This document shows, piece by piece, positions 18,148 to 28,838 of a stretch of 64,000 nt of DNA. Within the stretch, counting starts at the first letter, position 1. Every line of letters begins with the position of its first letter. The position numbers and the translations under genes are program-made. The stretch spans positions 806,001-870,000 of the forward strand of contig CBDICN010000002.1 of the NCBI GenBank assembly GCA_965277355.1. The letters are read 5' to 3'. This DNA is from RH-AL1 sp965277355 (GTDB lineage: Bacteria; Pseudomonadota; Alphaproteobacteria; Rhizobiales; Beijerinckiaceae). The notes under the pieces were generated by a model. It saw only the letters and a list, made by a program, of their open reading frames with translations. It was not told where the DNA came from and searched no databases.

Positions 18148-18425
18148 CAGGGTTTTGCCAGGCGCGCCTTGTAGGAGGCGCGTAGTCGCGCCATGACGTC
18201 GCTGGCCGGAATGCCGATGCTCGGATCGGCGGCATATTCATCGTAGCTCTTGGCGACCTCATCCCGCAGCCAGTTTTCGACGGCGGCGTCGCGAGCCTGG
18301 AGCGCGCGGAGGCCGTCGCGAATCACCTCGCTCTCGGTCGCGTATTCGCCAGAGGCGACCTTCGCCTTGACCATCGCCGCCATCTCGTGGGGCAAGGTGA
18401 TGCTGATGGGTTGCGTGTTTCGCAT
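18147..18425 (-). CDS. parD: Type II antitoxin, ParD/CopG family
   Basis: 92 aa from ATG 18425 (MRNTQPISITLPHEM). It has the ribbon-helix-helix N-terminus (ISITLP, then VASGEYATESEVIRDGLRAL), followed by an acidic/amphipathic C-terminus that normally wraps ParE. It would repress its own operon and neutralise ParE. The toxin gene that follows is broken, so this is an orphan antitoxin. It lies 24 bp downstream of a MoeB/ThiF-like gene on the same strand. Confidence 0.88.
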   Translation of the reverse strand: MRNTQPISITLPHEMAAMVKAKVASGEYATESEVIRDGLRALQARDAAVENWLRDEVAKSYDEYAADPSIGIPASDVMARLRASYKARLAKP

Positions 18426-18448
18426 GACAGCGGACATGGCGACGCGGT

Positions 18449-19252
18449 TCAACGCAAACCGCTTGGTGAATGTCTCAGTCCGGCCGCGGTGCCGTTGAGC
18501 GGGTTGGCCGGGTCCCAGCCGTAGGTCAGTGTCTCGAAGCGCATCGACAGCGTGTCGATCAACACGAGCCGGCCGACCAGTCCCTCGCCGAAGCCGACGA
18601 TCTCGCGGGTGACCTCCAGCGCCATCATCGCGCCGAGCATGCCGGTGAGCGCGCCGAGCACGCCGGCTTCGGTGCAGGCGGGCACGCTGCCCTCCGCCGG
18701 CGGCGACGGGAACAGGCAGCGGTAGGTCGGGTTCGGCCGCCCGTCCGCCGCGCGCTCGAAGGGCCGCAGCGTCGTCAGCGAGGCGTCGAACGAGCCCACC
18801 GCCGCGGTCACCAGCGGCCTGCCCTCGTAGAAGCAGGCATCCGCGACCGCGTAGCGGGTGGCGAAATTGTCCGAGCCGTCGGCGACGATGTCCCAGCCGC
18901 GCACGATCTCGCGCGCGTTGCCGCCGTCGAGCCTTAGCGGCAGCGCCTCCACGGCGACGTGGGGGTTGAGCCGCGCGATCGCGTCCGCGGCGCTGTCGAC
19001 CTTGCGGCGGCCGACGTCTTGCGTCCCGTGCAGAACCTGGCGCTGCAGGTTCGACAGCGCGACCTCGTCGTCGTCGACGATGCCGAGCGTGCCGACGCCC
19101 GATGCCGCGAGATATTGCAGCAGCGGCGAGCCGAGGCCGCCGGCGCCGATCGCCAGCACGCGGGCGGCCTTGAGCTTCTGCTGCCCCGGGCCGCCGACGC
19201 CGTGCAGGACGATATGGCGCGCGTAGCGCTCGATCTCGGAGGGGGTGAGCAT
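18449..19252 (-). CDS. MoeB/ThiF/HesA family adenylyltransferase
   Basis: 267 aa. The ATP-binding loop is GAGGLGSPLLQYLA, followed by GIVDDDEV, NLQRQVLH and GRRKVDSA, the standard E1-like fold, and by VADGSDNFATRY. The catalytic Cys is in PACTEAGV. The family activates the C-terminus of MoaD (molybdopterin synthase) or ThiS (thiazole synthesis). The paired CxxC zinc motifs of classical MoeB are only partly present: one Cys is visible before PSPPAEG and no C-terminal pair. No moa or thi neighbour decides between the two roles. Confidence 0.85.
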   Translation of the reverse strand: MLTPSEIERYARHIVLHGVGGPGQQKLKAARVLAIGAGGLGSPLLQYLAASGVGTLGIVDDDEVALSNLQRQVLHGTQDVGRRKVDSAADAIARLNPHVAVEALPLRLDGGNAREIVRGWDIVADGSDNFATRYAVADACFYEGRPLVTAAVGSFDASLTTLRPFERAADGRPNPTYRCLFPSPPAEGSVPACTEAGVLGALTGMLGAMMALEVTREIVGFGEGLVGRLVLIDTLSMRFETLTYGWDPANPLNGTAAGLRHSPSGLR

Positions 19253-19382
19253 GGCCTTGACCTAATCGCGCCCGCGCCCGCTGTCATCCCGCCCTCTGCG
19301 ACCCCTCCGCTTCGCGCGCGGCCGCCCGGCACGGCCACTAACGTCTGGCGCGATCGGGCGACCTGCGCCATCAAGCGCGCCT

Positions 19383-20099
19383 ATGACGAAACTCTGCCTG
19401 ATCCTGTGCGCGCTGCTCTACTGCCTGCTCATCGTGCTGGCGCTGCGCCCGGGGTTCGACCTCGACGCGGCCCACGCTTTCACCGTCGGCACGGACCATT
19501 TCGTCGGCGCAACCCGCCTCGGCACCGTCGTGCGCTACGCGGCCTGGGCGTTGCCGTTCGTCGTGTTCCTCGTGATGGTGGTCGCGGCCATCCTCGTCCG
19601 CGCGGGGGTGCTGGCGAAGCGTCTTGCCCCCAGCGGGCGCAGTCTGCTCTTCCTGGCCTTGTCGCTGGCGATCGCGCCGGGCCTCCTCGTCCATGCCACG
19701 CTGAAGGAGGTCTCGCACCGGCCGCGCCCCTCCAGCATCACGCAGTTCGGCGGCTCGCAGACGTTCCGGCCGTTCTATCGCTTCGATGGCGCCTGCAGGC
19801 ACAATTGCGCCTTTCCCTCGGGCGAGACCGCCGCCGCCGCCTGGATGCTGGCGCCCGCGAGCCTCGTGCCGCCGCCCTGGCGCGGCCCGGCGCTCGCCGC
19901 CTCGGTGGCTTTCGCCGCCGCCGCGGCGCTGCTGCGGATGGCCTTCGGCGCCCATTTCCTGTCGGACGTCGCGGCGGGCGCGCTGATCACGATTTTGACG
20001 GTGTTCGTGCTGCGCATGGCGCTCGTCCGTCGAACGCCCGCCGCGGCGGCCGAAGCGCCGCGCGAGACCAACGGCAAGCCGAGGGATGCCGCCTCCTGA
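19383..20099 (+). CDS. PAP2-family membrane phosphatase (LpxE/LpxF-like)
   Basis: 238 aa with about five membrane spans. The three PAP2 phosphatase motifs are visible: KEVSHRPRP, PSGE followed by a helix, and RMAFGAHFLSD. Motif 2 reads PSGE rather than PSGH, as in lipid A phosphatases of the LpxE/LpxF type. The active site would face the periplasm and remove a phosphate from a lipid, possibly lipid A or undecaprenyl diphosphate. The substrate is inferred only from this motif. It is a single gene, divergent from the MoeB-like gene and upstream of argG. Confidence 0.8.
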   Translation: MTKLCLILCALLYCLLIVLALRPGFDLDAAHAFTVGTDHFVGATRLGTVVRYAAWALPFVVFLVMVVAAILVRAGVLAKRLAPSGRSLLFLALSLAIAPGLLVHATLKEVSHRPRPSSITQFGGSQTFRPFYRFDGACRHNCAFPSGETAAAAWMLAPASLVPPPWRGPALAASVAFAAAAALLRMAFGAHFLSDVAAGALITILTVFVLRMALVRRTPAAAAEAPRETNGKPRDAAS

Positions 20100-20276
20100 G
20101 GCCGCGCTCGCTTCGCCCGCGCATCGCAAGGTTTTGCAGGACCGGCGCGACGCGGCCCGGCGCCGAGCCGATCGGTCGCCGCCTTGTCACCCGCGAGCGG
20201 CGCGCCTAAGAGCCGGGCACCGCTCTTGCAGCGCCAATCTTGCAGCGCCGCGAGCCCACACACTCGAGTGAGATCC

Positions 20277-21509
<1,233 letters not shown>

Positions 21510-21523
21510 AGGCGGGAACGGGA

Positions 21524-22441
21524 ATGGAACGCTGGGAGGACTTGCTGGCACGGCTGGCCGAGAAGAACGCGATCCCGTTCGCGCGGCGCCGGCTTCCCGT
21601 GTCCCGGTTCTTCCCGACGCGCGACGGTTCGACGTTGCACTATCTCGATTGGGGCGGTCCCGGCCAAAGCATCGTCTTCCTGCACGGCGGCGTTCTGACC
21701 GCCCGCACCTGGGATCTCGTGTGCCTGGCCTTGAGCGACGCGTTTCGCTGCGTCGCCGTCGATCTGCGCGGCCATGGGCTGAGCGATTGGTCGGACGGCT
21801 ATTCCACCGCCGGATGGGCCTCGGACGCAGCGTCCCTCGTCGAGCACCTCGATCTCGACGCATGCCATCTCGTCGGCATGTCGCTGGGAGGCAGCGTGGC
21901 CACGCACTACGCCGCGGCCGAACCCTCGCCGGTGAAGAGCCTCGTCGTCGTCGATGTGGCGCCAGGGGGCAACTTCGGCGCGACGGCCGGCATGCGTGAG
22001 TTCATGAGCCGCCCGATCGCGGCTTCATCCTTGGATCGCCTCACCGACGAGGCGCTCGGGATCAGCGCGACGGCGGATCGCGAGAAGCTCTTGTATCGCT
22101 ACGCCCATATGACCCGCACCCGTGCCGACGGCTCGTTCGGCTGGCGCCATGACGATCGGCGCTCCTTCGACTTGGCGGGCATTTTCGACAAAATCCAGGA
22201 GCTCGCCGTCATCGCGCCGCGGATGACGTGTCCCGCCTTGATCGTGCGCGGCGGCCGAAGCCGCGTGCTCACGGAGGAGGCGGCCGAACGGTTCGCGGGG
22301 CTATTTCGCGACGGCGACTGGATGGTCGTGCCGGACGCGGGCCACAACGTTCAAGAGGATAACCCGAAGGTGCTCGCGGAAGCGATTCGCGCGTTCGTGG
22401 CGGTGTCATCCAAACCAGGCTTCGCCGTACGCCCTCCTTGA
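21524..22441 (+). CDS. Alpha/beta-fold hydrolase
   Basis: 305 aa from ATG 21524. It has an oxyanion-hole motif FLHGG, DLRGHGLSDW, the nucleophile elbow GMSLGGS (Ser in the middle) and the catalytic His in DAGHNVQED. The acid is expected near VRGGRSRVL, where family members usually show GxxSD; here the Asp is Arg, so the acid may lie elsewhere. The cap domain covers about residues 150-230. Ester or C-C bond hydrolysis is likely; the substrate is unknown. It starts 14 bp after argG and is convergent with the next gene. Confidence 0.85.
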   Translation: MERWEDLLARLAEKNAIPFARRRLPVSRFFPTRDGSTLHYLDWGGPGQSIVFLHGGVLTARTWDLVCLALSDAFRCVAVDLRGHGLSDWSDGYSTAGWASDAASLVEHLDLDACHLVGMSLGGSVATHYAAAEPSPVKSLVVVDVAPGGNFGATAGMREFMSRPIAASSLDRLTDEALGISATADREKLLYRYAHMTRTRADGSFGWRHDDRRSFDLAGIFDKIQELAVIAPRMTCPALIVRGGRSRVLTEEAAERFAGLFRDGDWMVVPDAGHNVQEDNPKVLAEAIRAFVAVSSKPGFAVRPP

Positions 22442-22444
22442 GGC

Positions 22445-23377
22445 TCACACCGTGACCTCGTTCACGATCGGGCCGCCGTCGAGCACGCTGCTCAGGTTTC
22501 GGATCGCGGCTTCGCGCAGACGCGACATCGATTCGTGCGAGACCCCGGCGACATGAGGACTCAGGACGAGGTTGGGGACGTCGCGCCAACGCTCCGGCGG
22601 GGTGGGTTCTTCCGCGAAGACGTCGAGCGCGGCAAGCCCGAGCCGGCCATTCCTCAGCGCCGCGATGAGCGCATCCTCGTCGATCACCGCGCCGCGCGAG
22701 ATGTTGACGATGAGGCCGTCCGGTCCGACCGCCTCGATCGTCGCCGCGTCGATCAGCGCCGCGGCATCGCCACGCGTGGCGACGACGAGCGTCGTGCACC
22801 ATCGTGCGAGATCAATCAGACTTGCCCGGCGTGGCCATCGAGCGGGCTTGTCGTGACGGCTCCACCACGCGATCTCGCCCCCGAAGGGCGCCAGGCGCTC
22901 CGCGATCGCCGTGCCGATGCTGCCCAAGCCGACGATGCCGAACCGCTGGGCCGACATGGCATGCCGACGTTCGGGAAAACTCGTCTTGGACCAGTGCCCC
23001 TCACGGACCCAGGCTTGCAGTTCGGGCAGGCGGTGCACCGATGCGAGCGTCAGCGCCACCGCATGATCCGCGACATCGGCGCTATGCGCACCTCCCGAGT
23101 TCGCGACGATGATCCCGCGGGCCCGCGCGGCGTCGACAGCGACATGTTCGTAACCGGCACCCGGCACGGCGATCAGGCGCAGGTTGGGCAGTCGATCCAG
23201 CAGCGCGGCGTCGAGCCGGGTCGTCAGAGTGGCGACGACCTCGTCGCCGCGCATGGCGAGCATCGCGTCGGGATCTTGCGTCTCCCAAAGGCGAATGATC
23301 TCGAAACGCTCGTCGAGTGCCCCGTCCAGCAGGTGTTCCCAAGTCGGGCTCAAGAGAAGCAGGGCCGGCGTGGTCAT
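22445..23377 (-). CDS. D-isomer-specific 2-hydroxyacid dehydrogenase
   Basis: 310 aa. The NAD-binding loop is GIVGLGSIGTAIA. The catalytic Arg is in NISRGAVIDEDAL, the Glu in ALDVFAEEPTP and the His in LSPHVAGVS. The family reversibly reduces 2-oxo acids (glyoxylate, hydroxypyruvate, phenylpyruvate and others) with NAD(P)H. The order of the catalytic triad is complete, so the enzyme should be active, but the substrate cannot be told. It ends 3 bp from the convergent hydrolase gene. Confidence 0.9.
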   Translation of the reverse strand: MTTPALLLLSPTWEHLLDGALDERFEIIRLWETQDPDAMLAMRGDEVVATLTTRLDAALLDRLPNLRLIAVPGAGYEHVAVDAARARGIIVANSGGAHSADVADHAVALTLASVHRLPELQAWVREGHWSKTSFPERRHAMSAQRFGIVGLGSIGTAIAERLAPFGGEIAWWSRHDKPARWPRRASLIDLARWCTTLVVATRGDAAALIDAATIEAVGPDGLIVNISRGAVIDEDALIAALRNGRLGLAALDVFAEEPTPPERWRDVPNLVLSPHVAGVSHESMSRLREAAIRNLSSVLDGGPIVNEVTV

Positions 23378-23464
23378 GTTGTTGTTCCTGTCGCCGTTGC
23401 CGAGCGCCCCGGGAGGACGGCGCGGGCGGCTTCGACCAGCGAAGATCGCGCGTCGGTCATGCGG

Positions 23465-23560
23465 TCACAACACCCATAGCCCCCGCGCCTTGATCTCGGC
23501 GTGCATGGCGGTCCGAACCCCTTCGCTCAGAATCAATGGCGCAAGCGGACGACCCATCAT
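23465..23560 (-). pseudogene. IS630-type transposase N-terminal stub
   Basis: A 31-codon frame from ATG 23560 starts MMGRPLAPLILSEGVRT and stops at 23465. It resembles the first residues of many IS630-family transposases (GRPLAPL-LSxEER) and then diverges. The rest of the element and its inverted repeats are not found between the dehydrogenase and the kinase. It is most likely the relic of a deleted insertion sequence; the match is short. Confidence 0.4.
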
Positions 23561-23650
23561 CCCCTCCGGCACGGCGACGCACCAGAGATTATGAATCAAA
23601 CCTCTGATTCGAGACACTCGATCCGCTCCATCAAACGCAGGGCTCAAGAG

Positions 23651-25438
23651 CTAGCGCGGCTCCTCCCCGAGCGCGGGCGCCCGCGCGCCGGCACCGCGCA
23701 TCGCCTGCTCCAGCCGCGCGAAGCTGATCGGCTTGCCGAGGAAGGTGTCGATACCGGCCTGCGAGGCGGAGCGGCGCTCCGCGTCGAGGAGGTCGGCGGA
23801 GAGCGCCACCAGCCGCGCCGGCGGCGCGTTGCGGGCGGCCTCGGCGAGGCGAACGCGGCGCGCCACCTCGAAGCCGTCGAGGCCGGGCATGCGCACGTCG
23901 AGCACCAGCGCATCGAAGGGGGTGTTGCCGTCGAGCGCGGTCTCGGCGAGCGAGACGGCGGTCAGGCCGTCGGGCGCGTGGGTCACGGCCGCGCCGAGCT
24001 TCTGCAGATGTTTCGTCGCGAGCAGCGCGTTGATCTCGTTGTCCTCGGCGAGCAGCACCCTGAGCGGGCGGGCGCCCGGCCACGCGGGCGCGGCGACGGG
24101 GCTCGTCGGCGGCGCCTGGTCGCGCCGGTGGGTCAGCAGCGCGAACAGCGATTGCTTGCGCAACGGCTTCACCAGCCATCCGTCGTAGTTGCGTGCCGAG
24201 ATTTGGCCGAAGGCGCGACGCTCGAAGGGCGAGAACAAAACGATGCTCTGGCGGGCGCCGTGGCGTCGCGCGGCGATCCCGAGCACCCGCGTCGCGGCTT
24301 CCCCCAGCGCGCAATCGACGATGACGATGTCGCAGCGCTCGCCCGTCGCGAGCCGGGCTTCCGCCGCGGCCATGTCCCCCAGCAGGGTGACCGCGACGCC
24401 GCACTCGGCGAGCCGTTCGGCCAGGAACGGGACCTCGAACGGCGATCGGGCGACGACGAGGGCGGTCTGGCCGGCGAGCGCCGCCTCGGCGTCGGGGGCG
24501 CGGGCCGTCGCCGGCTCGTCGCCGGCCGGCAGCGGCAGCAGCACCGAGAACAGCGAGCCCTCCGCCCGCGGCGGCGCGAGCGTCAGGGCGCCGCCCATCC
24601 GCTCGGCGAGCCGTTTCGCGATCGCGAGTCCGAGCCCGGTGCCGCCGTGGCGCCGCGTCGTCGAGTCGTCGCCCTGCTCGAAATCCTCGAAGACCGCGGC
24701 GCGGCGCTCGATCGGGACGCCGGGACCGGTGTCGATGATGTCGAAGCGCAGCAGCGAGGCGGCGGCGTCGACGCACGTCACGCGCAGCCCGACACCCCCG
24801 CGATCGGTGAATTTCACGGCATTGCCGGCGAGGTTGAAGAGGATTTGCCGCAGCCGGACCGGGTCGCCGATGACGTGGCGCGGCACGGCGGCGGCGACGG
24901 TGCTGGCGATCTCGAGGTCCTTGCCCTGCGCGCGCGGCGCCAGCAGCTCGGCGACGCCCTCCACGAGGGCGATGACGTCGAAGCGCTCCTCGGCCAGTTC
25001 GACCTTGCCGGCCTCGATCTTCGAGAAGTCGAGGATCTCGTCGATCAGCGAGGCGAGCGCGCTGCCCGACGAGCGGATCGCCGCGACGTAGGTCTCCTGC
25101 TCGGCGTTGAGCGGCGTGCCGCAGAGCAGTTCCGCCATGCCGAGGATGCCGTTCAGCGGCGTGCGCACCTCGTGGCTGACGTTGGCGAGGAAGCGCGACT
25201 TCGCCTCGTTGGCCGCCTCGGCGCGTTCGCGGGCGGCGGAGGCTTCGCGCAGCTCCCAGATCTCGTCGCGCAGGCGGTCGACGTCGGACTGGAACGCGCG
25301 CTGGTGCTTGCGCCCGTCCAGCACCAGCAGCACCAGGACCGTGACGGCCAGGGCCGCCCCGATGGCGGCGAGGACCACCGGCGCATTGGCGAGAAGGACG
25401 TGCATGAAGCCCTCGGCGGCGACGGCCGCGAGGAGCAC
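23651..25438 (-). CDS. Hybrid sensor histidine kinase with two receiver domains
   Basis: 595 aa (a start at 25405 gives 584). One membrane span is near the N-terminus, then a coiled coil, HisKA with the phosphoacceptor block NVSHEVRTPLNGI, and HATPase_c with NLAGNAVKF, DTGPGVP and GGTGLGLAIAKRL. Two receiver-like domains follow. The first (about residues 320-440) lacks a convincing phospho-Asp context apart from VIVDCAL. The second is canonical, with LLAEDNEIN, the Asp in LVLDVRMPGLDG and Lys in LGKPIS. It probably passes a signal to an unlinked phosphotransfer protein. No response regulator gene is adjacent. Confidence 0.92.
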   Translation of the reverse strand: MLLAAVAAEGFMHVLLANAPVVLAAIGAALAVTVLVLLVLDGRKHQRAFQSDVDRLRDEIWELREASAARERAEAANEAKSRFLANVSHEVRTPLNGILGMAELLCGTPLNAEQETYVAAIRSSGSALASLIDEILDFSKIEAGKVELAEERFDVIALVEGVAELLAPRAQGKDLEIASTVAAAVPRHVIGDPVRLRQILFNLAGNAVKFTDRGGVGLRVTCVDAAASLLRFDIIDTGPGVPIERRAAVFEDFEQGDDSTTRRHGGTGLGLAIAKRLAERMGGALTLAPPRAEGSLFSVLLPLPAGDEPATARAPDAEAALAGQTALVVARSPFEVPFLAERLAECGVAVTLLGDMAAAEARLATGERCDIVIVDCALGEAATRVLGIAARRHGARQSIVLFSPFERRAFGQISARNYDGWLVKPLRKQSLFALLTHRRDQAPPTSPVAAPAWPGARPLRVLLAEDNEINALLATKHLQKLGAAVTHAPDGLTAVSLAETALDGNTPFDALVLDVRMPGLDGFEVARRVRLAEAARNAPPARLVALSADLLDAERRSASQAGIDTFLGKPISFARLEQAMRGAGARAPALGEEPR

Positions 25439-25629
25439 GCTAGCGAGGATCGCTCGCCCTTCCGTGTGCGCTTTGCCTCGAATGGGAAGGGTCGCGTTTA
25501 CTTCCCGTCAACGCCACCGGCAGGCCGGCCACGATTTCGGAGACGCAACGGCGTCATGACGCGCCGCTATTGGAAAAGTCGCTGGCGTTGCACGATACTG
25601 GTCGCGGTTCGAGCCCGGAGAGATCTTGC

Positions 25630-27192
25630 ATGACGACGATGGATACCGCGACCGAGCGCGAGAAACCGAAGACCCCCGAGACATGCGCCATCGTCATCTT
25701 CGGCGCGTTCGGCGATCTGACGAAGCGGCTCGTGATGCCGGCGATCTACAATCTCAGCTGCGAGACGATCCTGCCGGAGGGGGTGGCGCTGATCGGCGTC
25801 GATCTCGCCGAGGGCGATGCCAAGAGCTGGGCCGACCACCTGCATACGATGCTGCAAGGCTTCGTCGGCAACGCCTCCTCCGAGTTCGACGTCGACCATA
25901 TCGAGGAGGACACCTGGAAGAAGCTCGCCGAGCGCATGGACTACGTGCGCGGCGACATGACCAAGCCGGACCTCTACGCCGCCATCGGCAAGGCGCTCGA
26001 CAAGGCGGGCTTCGCCCGGGGCAACGTCATCTTCTATTTCGCCATCGCCGATCGCTTCTTCGCGCCGGTCGCGGCCGAACTCGGCAAGGCCCGCCTGTCC
26101 AAGCAGGGCGAGGACAAGGACGGCAAGCCGGCCTTCTGGCGCCGCGTCGTCGTCGAGAAGCCGTTCGGCCACGATGTCGCCTCCGCCACGGCGCTCAACG
26201 CCAGCCTCCTCGAGACGCTGGAGGAGGACCAGATCTTCCGCATCGACCACTTTCTCGGCAAGGAGACGGTGCAGTCGATCATGGCGTTCCGCTTCGCCAA
26301 CGGCATGTTCGAGCCGATCTGGAACCGCGACCGCATCGACTGCGTGCAGATCACCGCCTCCGAAGTGGTCGGCGTCGAGCGGCGCGGCAAGTTCTACGAG
26401 GTGACCGGCGCCTTGCGCGACATGGTGCCCAACCACCTCTTCACGCTGCTCGCGATGGTCGCGATGGAGCCGCCGACGACCTTCGACGCGGTGGGCATCC
26501 GCAACCGCAAGGCCGACGTGTTCACCGCGATGCCGCCGATCGATCCGGACCACGCCGTGCGCGGGCAGTATCTCGCCGGCACCGTGAAGGGCAAGGCGGC
26601 CAACGCCTACCGCGACGAGCCGGACGTCTCGCACGGATCCGAGATCGAGACCTACGTCGCTCTGCGGGCCGAGATCGACACCTGGCGCTGGGCCGGCGTG
26701 CCGTTCTACCTGCGCACCGGCAAGCACATGAGCGACCGCCTGACCGAGATCGCGATCCGCTTCAAGCGGGCGCCGCTGTCGACCTTCCAGACCACCGACG
26801 TCGACGAGCTCGCCGCCAACTGGCTCGTCATCCACATCCAGCCGGAGGAAGGCATCTCGCTGCAATTCGACGTGAAGAAGCCCGGGCCGGACGTGAAGCT
26901 GGCGACGGTGAAGATGCACTTCGCCTACAAGGACTTCTTCCCGCACGAGCCGAACGTCGGCTACGAGACGCTGCTCTACGACGTGATGATCGGCGACGCG
27001 ACGCTGTTCAACCGCGCCGACATGGTCGAGGACGCCTGGCGCGTGGTCCAGCCGGTGCTCGATGCCTGGAGCGCCGGCGGCGCGCCGGCGCGATACGAGT
27101 CGGGCTCGGCCGGCCCCAAGGAGGCGGACGAGCTCCTCATGAAGGACGGGCACCGGCACTGGCGGCCGGTCGACAGCAGCCGGACGTCCTGA
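25630..27192 (+). CDS. zwf: Glucose-6-phosphate 1-dehydrogenase
   Basis: 520 aa from ATG 25630, with GGAGAG about 8 bp upstream; 20 further codons are open upstream. The NADP-binding block is IFGAFGDLTKRL, then VVVEKPFGHD and the substrate-binding/catalytic RIDHFLGKE. It oxidises glucose-6-phosphate to 6-phosphogluconolactone, giving NADPH for the oxidative pentose phosphate or Entner-Doudoroff route. Here it is not followed by pgl or edd, which usually accompany it, so the operon is broken up or the partners lie elsewhere. Confidence 0.96.
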   Translation: MTTMDTATEREKPKTPETCAIVIFGAFGDLTKRLVMPAIYNLSCETILPEGVALIGVDLAEGDAKSWADHLHTMLQGFVGNASSEFDVDHIEEDTWKKLAERMDYVRGDMTKPDLYAAIGKALDKAGFARGNVIFYFAIADRFFAPVAAELGKARLSKQGEDKDGKPAFWRRVVVEKPFGHDVASATALNASLLETLEEDQIFRIDHFLGKETVQSIMAFRFANGMFEPIWNRDRIDCVQITASEVVGVERRGKFYEVTGALRDMVPNHLFTLLAMVAMEPPTTFDAVGIRNRKADVFTAMPPIDPDHAVRGQYLAGTVKGKAANAYRDEPDVSHGSEIETYVALRAEIDTWRWAGVPFYLRTGKHMSDRLTEIAIRFKRAPLSTFQTTDVDELAANWLVIHIQPEEGISLQFDVKKPGPDVKLATVKMHFAYKDFFPHEPNVGYETLLYDVMIGDATLFNRADMVEDAWRVVQPVLDAWSAGGAPARYESGSAGPKEADELLMKDGHRHWRPVDSSRTS

Positions 27193-27309
27193 CCTCGGCT
27201 GACCTCGGCTTGCCTCGGCCGGGTTCCGCGACCAGAGTGCCGCCGAATTTCGGTGCAACCTGGCGCGACAGCCCCCTGTGGCGCGGATCGCTCTGTGGAG
27301 AACAGTCGC

Positions 27310-27672
27310 GTGGCGTCGTTGAGCGTGCGGATCTGTCTCGAACCCGGCGGCCGGATCGGACCCGGCAAGATCGCGCTGCTCGAGGAGATCGAGCGCCGCG
27401 GCTCGATCTCCGGTGCCGGCCGCGGCCTTGACATGTCCTACCGGCGGGCCTGGGAACTCGTCGAGGACATGAACAGGTTGTTCGAGGAGCCGGTGGTCGC
27501 GAGCCAGATCGGCGGCCGCAAAGGGGGCGGCGCCACGCTCACGCCGTTCGGGCGCGCCATCGTCACCCGCTACCGCGCGATCGAGCGGGCCGCCGACGAG
27601 GCCGCGCGCCACCACCTCGACCTGCTCCAGTCGCAAGTCCTCGACCGCCGCGGCGCGGCGGCCGACGGCTAA
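27310..27672 (+). CDS. ModE-like single-domain winged-helix regulator
   Basis: 120 aa from GTG 27310, with GGAG about 10 bp upstream. It matches the N-terminal DNA-binding half of ModE: GRIGPGKIALLEEIERRGSI, SYRRAWELVEDMN and GGRKGGGATLTPFG. The molybdate-binding domains of full ModE are absent, as in many proteobacterial single-domain forms. It would bind DNA as a dimer. Control of molybdenum genes is known for full-length ModE and only inferred here, and there is no mod operon nearby. Confidence 0.82.
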   Translation: MASLSVRICLEPGGRIGPGKIALLEEIERRGSISGAGRGLDMSYRRAWELVEDMNRLFEEPVVASQIGGRKGGGATLTPFGRAIVTRYRAIERAADEAARHHLDLLQSQVLDRRGAAADG

Positions 27673-27751
27673 GGCCGCGAGGATCGATCCGCCGCCAAGC
27701 GGCGAGCCGTGGTGCCGGCGGGAACCCCGGCGTCCCCACCACCGAACTTCT

Positions 27752-28707
27752 TCATCGTGGCGGTGCTGCCGCATGGCACACCGCAATCACGGTGTCGCGC
27801 AGCCAGCGATGTGCCGGGTCGGCGTCCATGCGGGGATGCCACATCGCCGATATCGCGATCTCCGGCGTGCGGACGGGAAGGTCGAAGCCGGCGAGGCCTT
27901 GCGCGAGCGGGTCGGCGCTCGTCGCGCCGCTGCCGAGACACGAACGCGGCACGAGCGCAACCAGGTCGGTGTTGCGCGCGATGCGCATCGCATCCGGAAA
28001 ACCCGGAACGACGGCGACGATCTCTCGTCTGAGCCCAAGCTCCTCAAGTGCGTCGTCCACCGGCCCCGCGAAGGCCCCCTTGCGCGATGCCACGACGTGA
28101 CGGCACGCCGCGTAGCGTTCGGGCGTCACCGGGGCCGCCAGCAACGGATGTCCGACCCGGGCCGCGCCGATGAAGCCGTCGCGGAAGACGAGCCGGGTAC
28201 GCACCTCCGGCGCGGACGCTCCAAGCACCCCGATCTCGAGATCGATCCGCCCATCCCGGAGCGGAACAGCATCCTTGTCGGGCTTGGGCGCGAAGCGCAG
28301 GCGGACACATGGTGCGATCTGGGTAACGGCGGCCACCAAGGGGACGGAAAACAGGTCCACAAACCCCTCGCTCGCACGAATGGTGAATGTCCGTTCGAGC
28401 GAGGCGATGTCCAAATAGCCGGTCTGCGGACCGAGGACGGTGCGTATGTCACGGGTAAGCTCATGGACCCGAGCACGCAGTTCGGCGGCCCGGGGCGTCG
28501 GAACAAGCCTGCGTCCGGCGCGCACGAGCAACGGATCGCCCGTCGCGGACCGGAGCCGCGCGAGGTGCGGCTCATGGCGGACGAACTCAAGCCGAGACGT
28601 CTAGCCGCCTCGGTCACGCTGGCCTCGGCAAGCAGCGCGTCCAACGCCGCGAGTAGGTTCATGTCCATGTTCGCCATGTCCATGTTCGCCATGTCCATGT
28701 TCGCCAT
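27752..28707 (-). pseudogene. LysR-family regulator with a one-base frameshift
   Basis: The N-terminal helix-turn-helix (MNLLAALDALLAEASVTEAA, then LGLSSSAMSRT) is read from one of seven ATGs between 28662 and 28707. At about 28563-28566 the frame changes. The remainder (RLRSATGDPLLVRAGRRLV and the whole effector domain, stop at 27752) continues in the next frame. A single missing C after the ACC for the Thr in SRT would explain it. It is divergent from the SDR gene at 28839, the usual target arrangement. It could be a real mutation or a sequencing error. Intact length would be about 300 aa. Confidence 0.8.
28660..28707. repeat. 15-bp tandem repeat, three units, in a start region
   Basis: On the minus strand the unit atggcgaacatggac is repeated three times. 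It encodes MANMD in frame and gives seven candidate ATG starts (28662, 28668, 28677, 28683, 28692, 28698, 28707) for the LysR gene. Copy-number change would lengthen or shorten the N-terminus by five residues without shifting the frame. Confidence 0.9.
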
Positions 28708-28838
28708 GAACGAAGCTATTCGATCCGCCCGTGAACCCATAGCGTCCGGTGCAACTATCATATGCACGGGATGCGGCTGGCGCCAACCGACGAGGTCGCG
28801 CACTTTGCCGCGGACCTCTCCAGCGAAAGGCATTGCCC

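Noticed and set aside
25630..27192. A zwf-pgl-edd operon
   Set aside because: Only zwf is present; the next gene is a ModE-like regulator.
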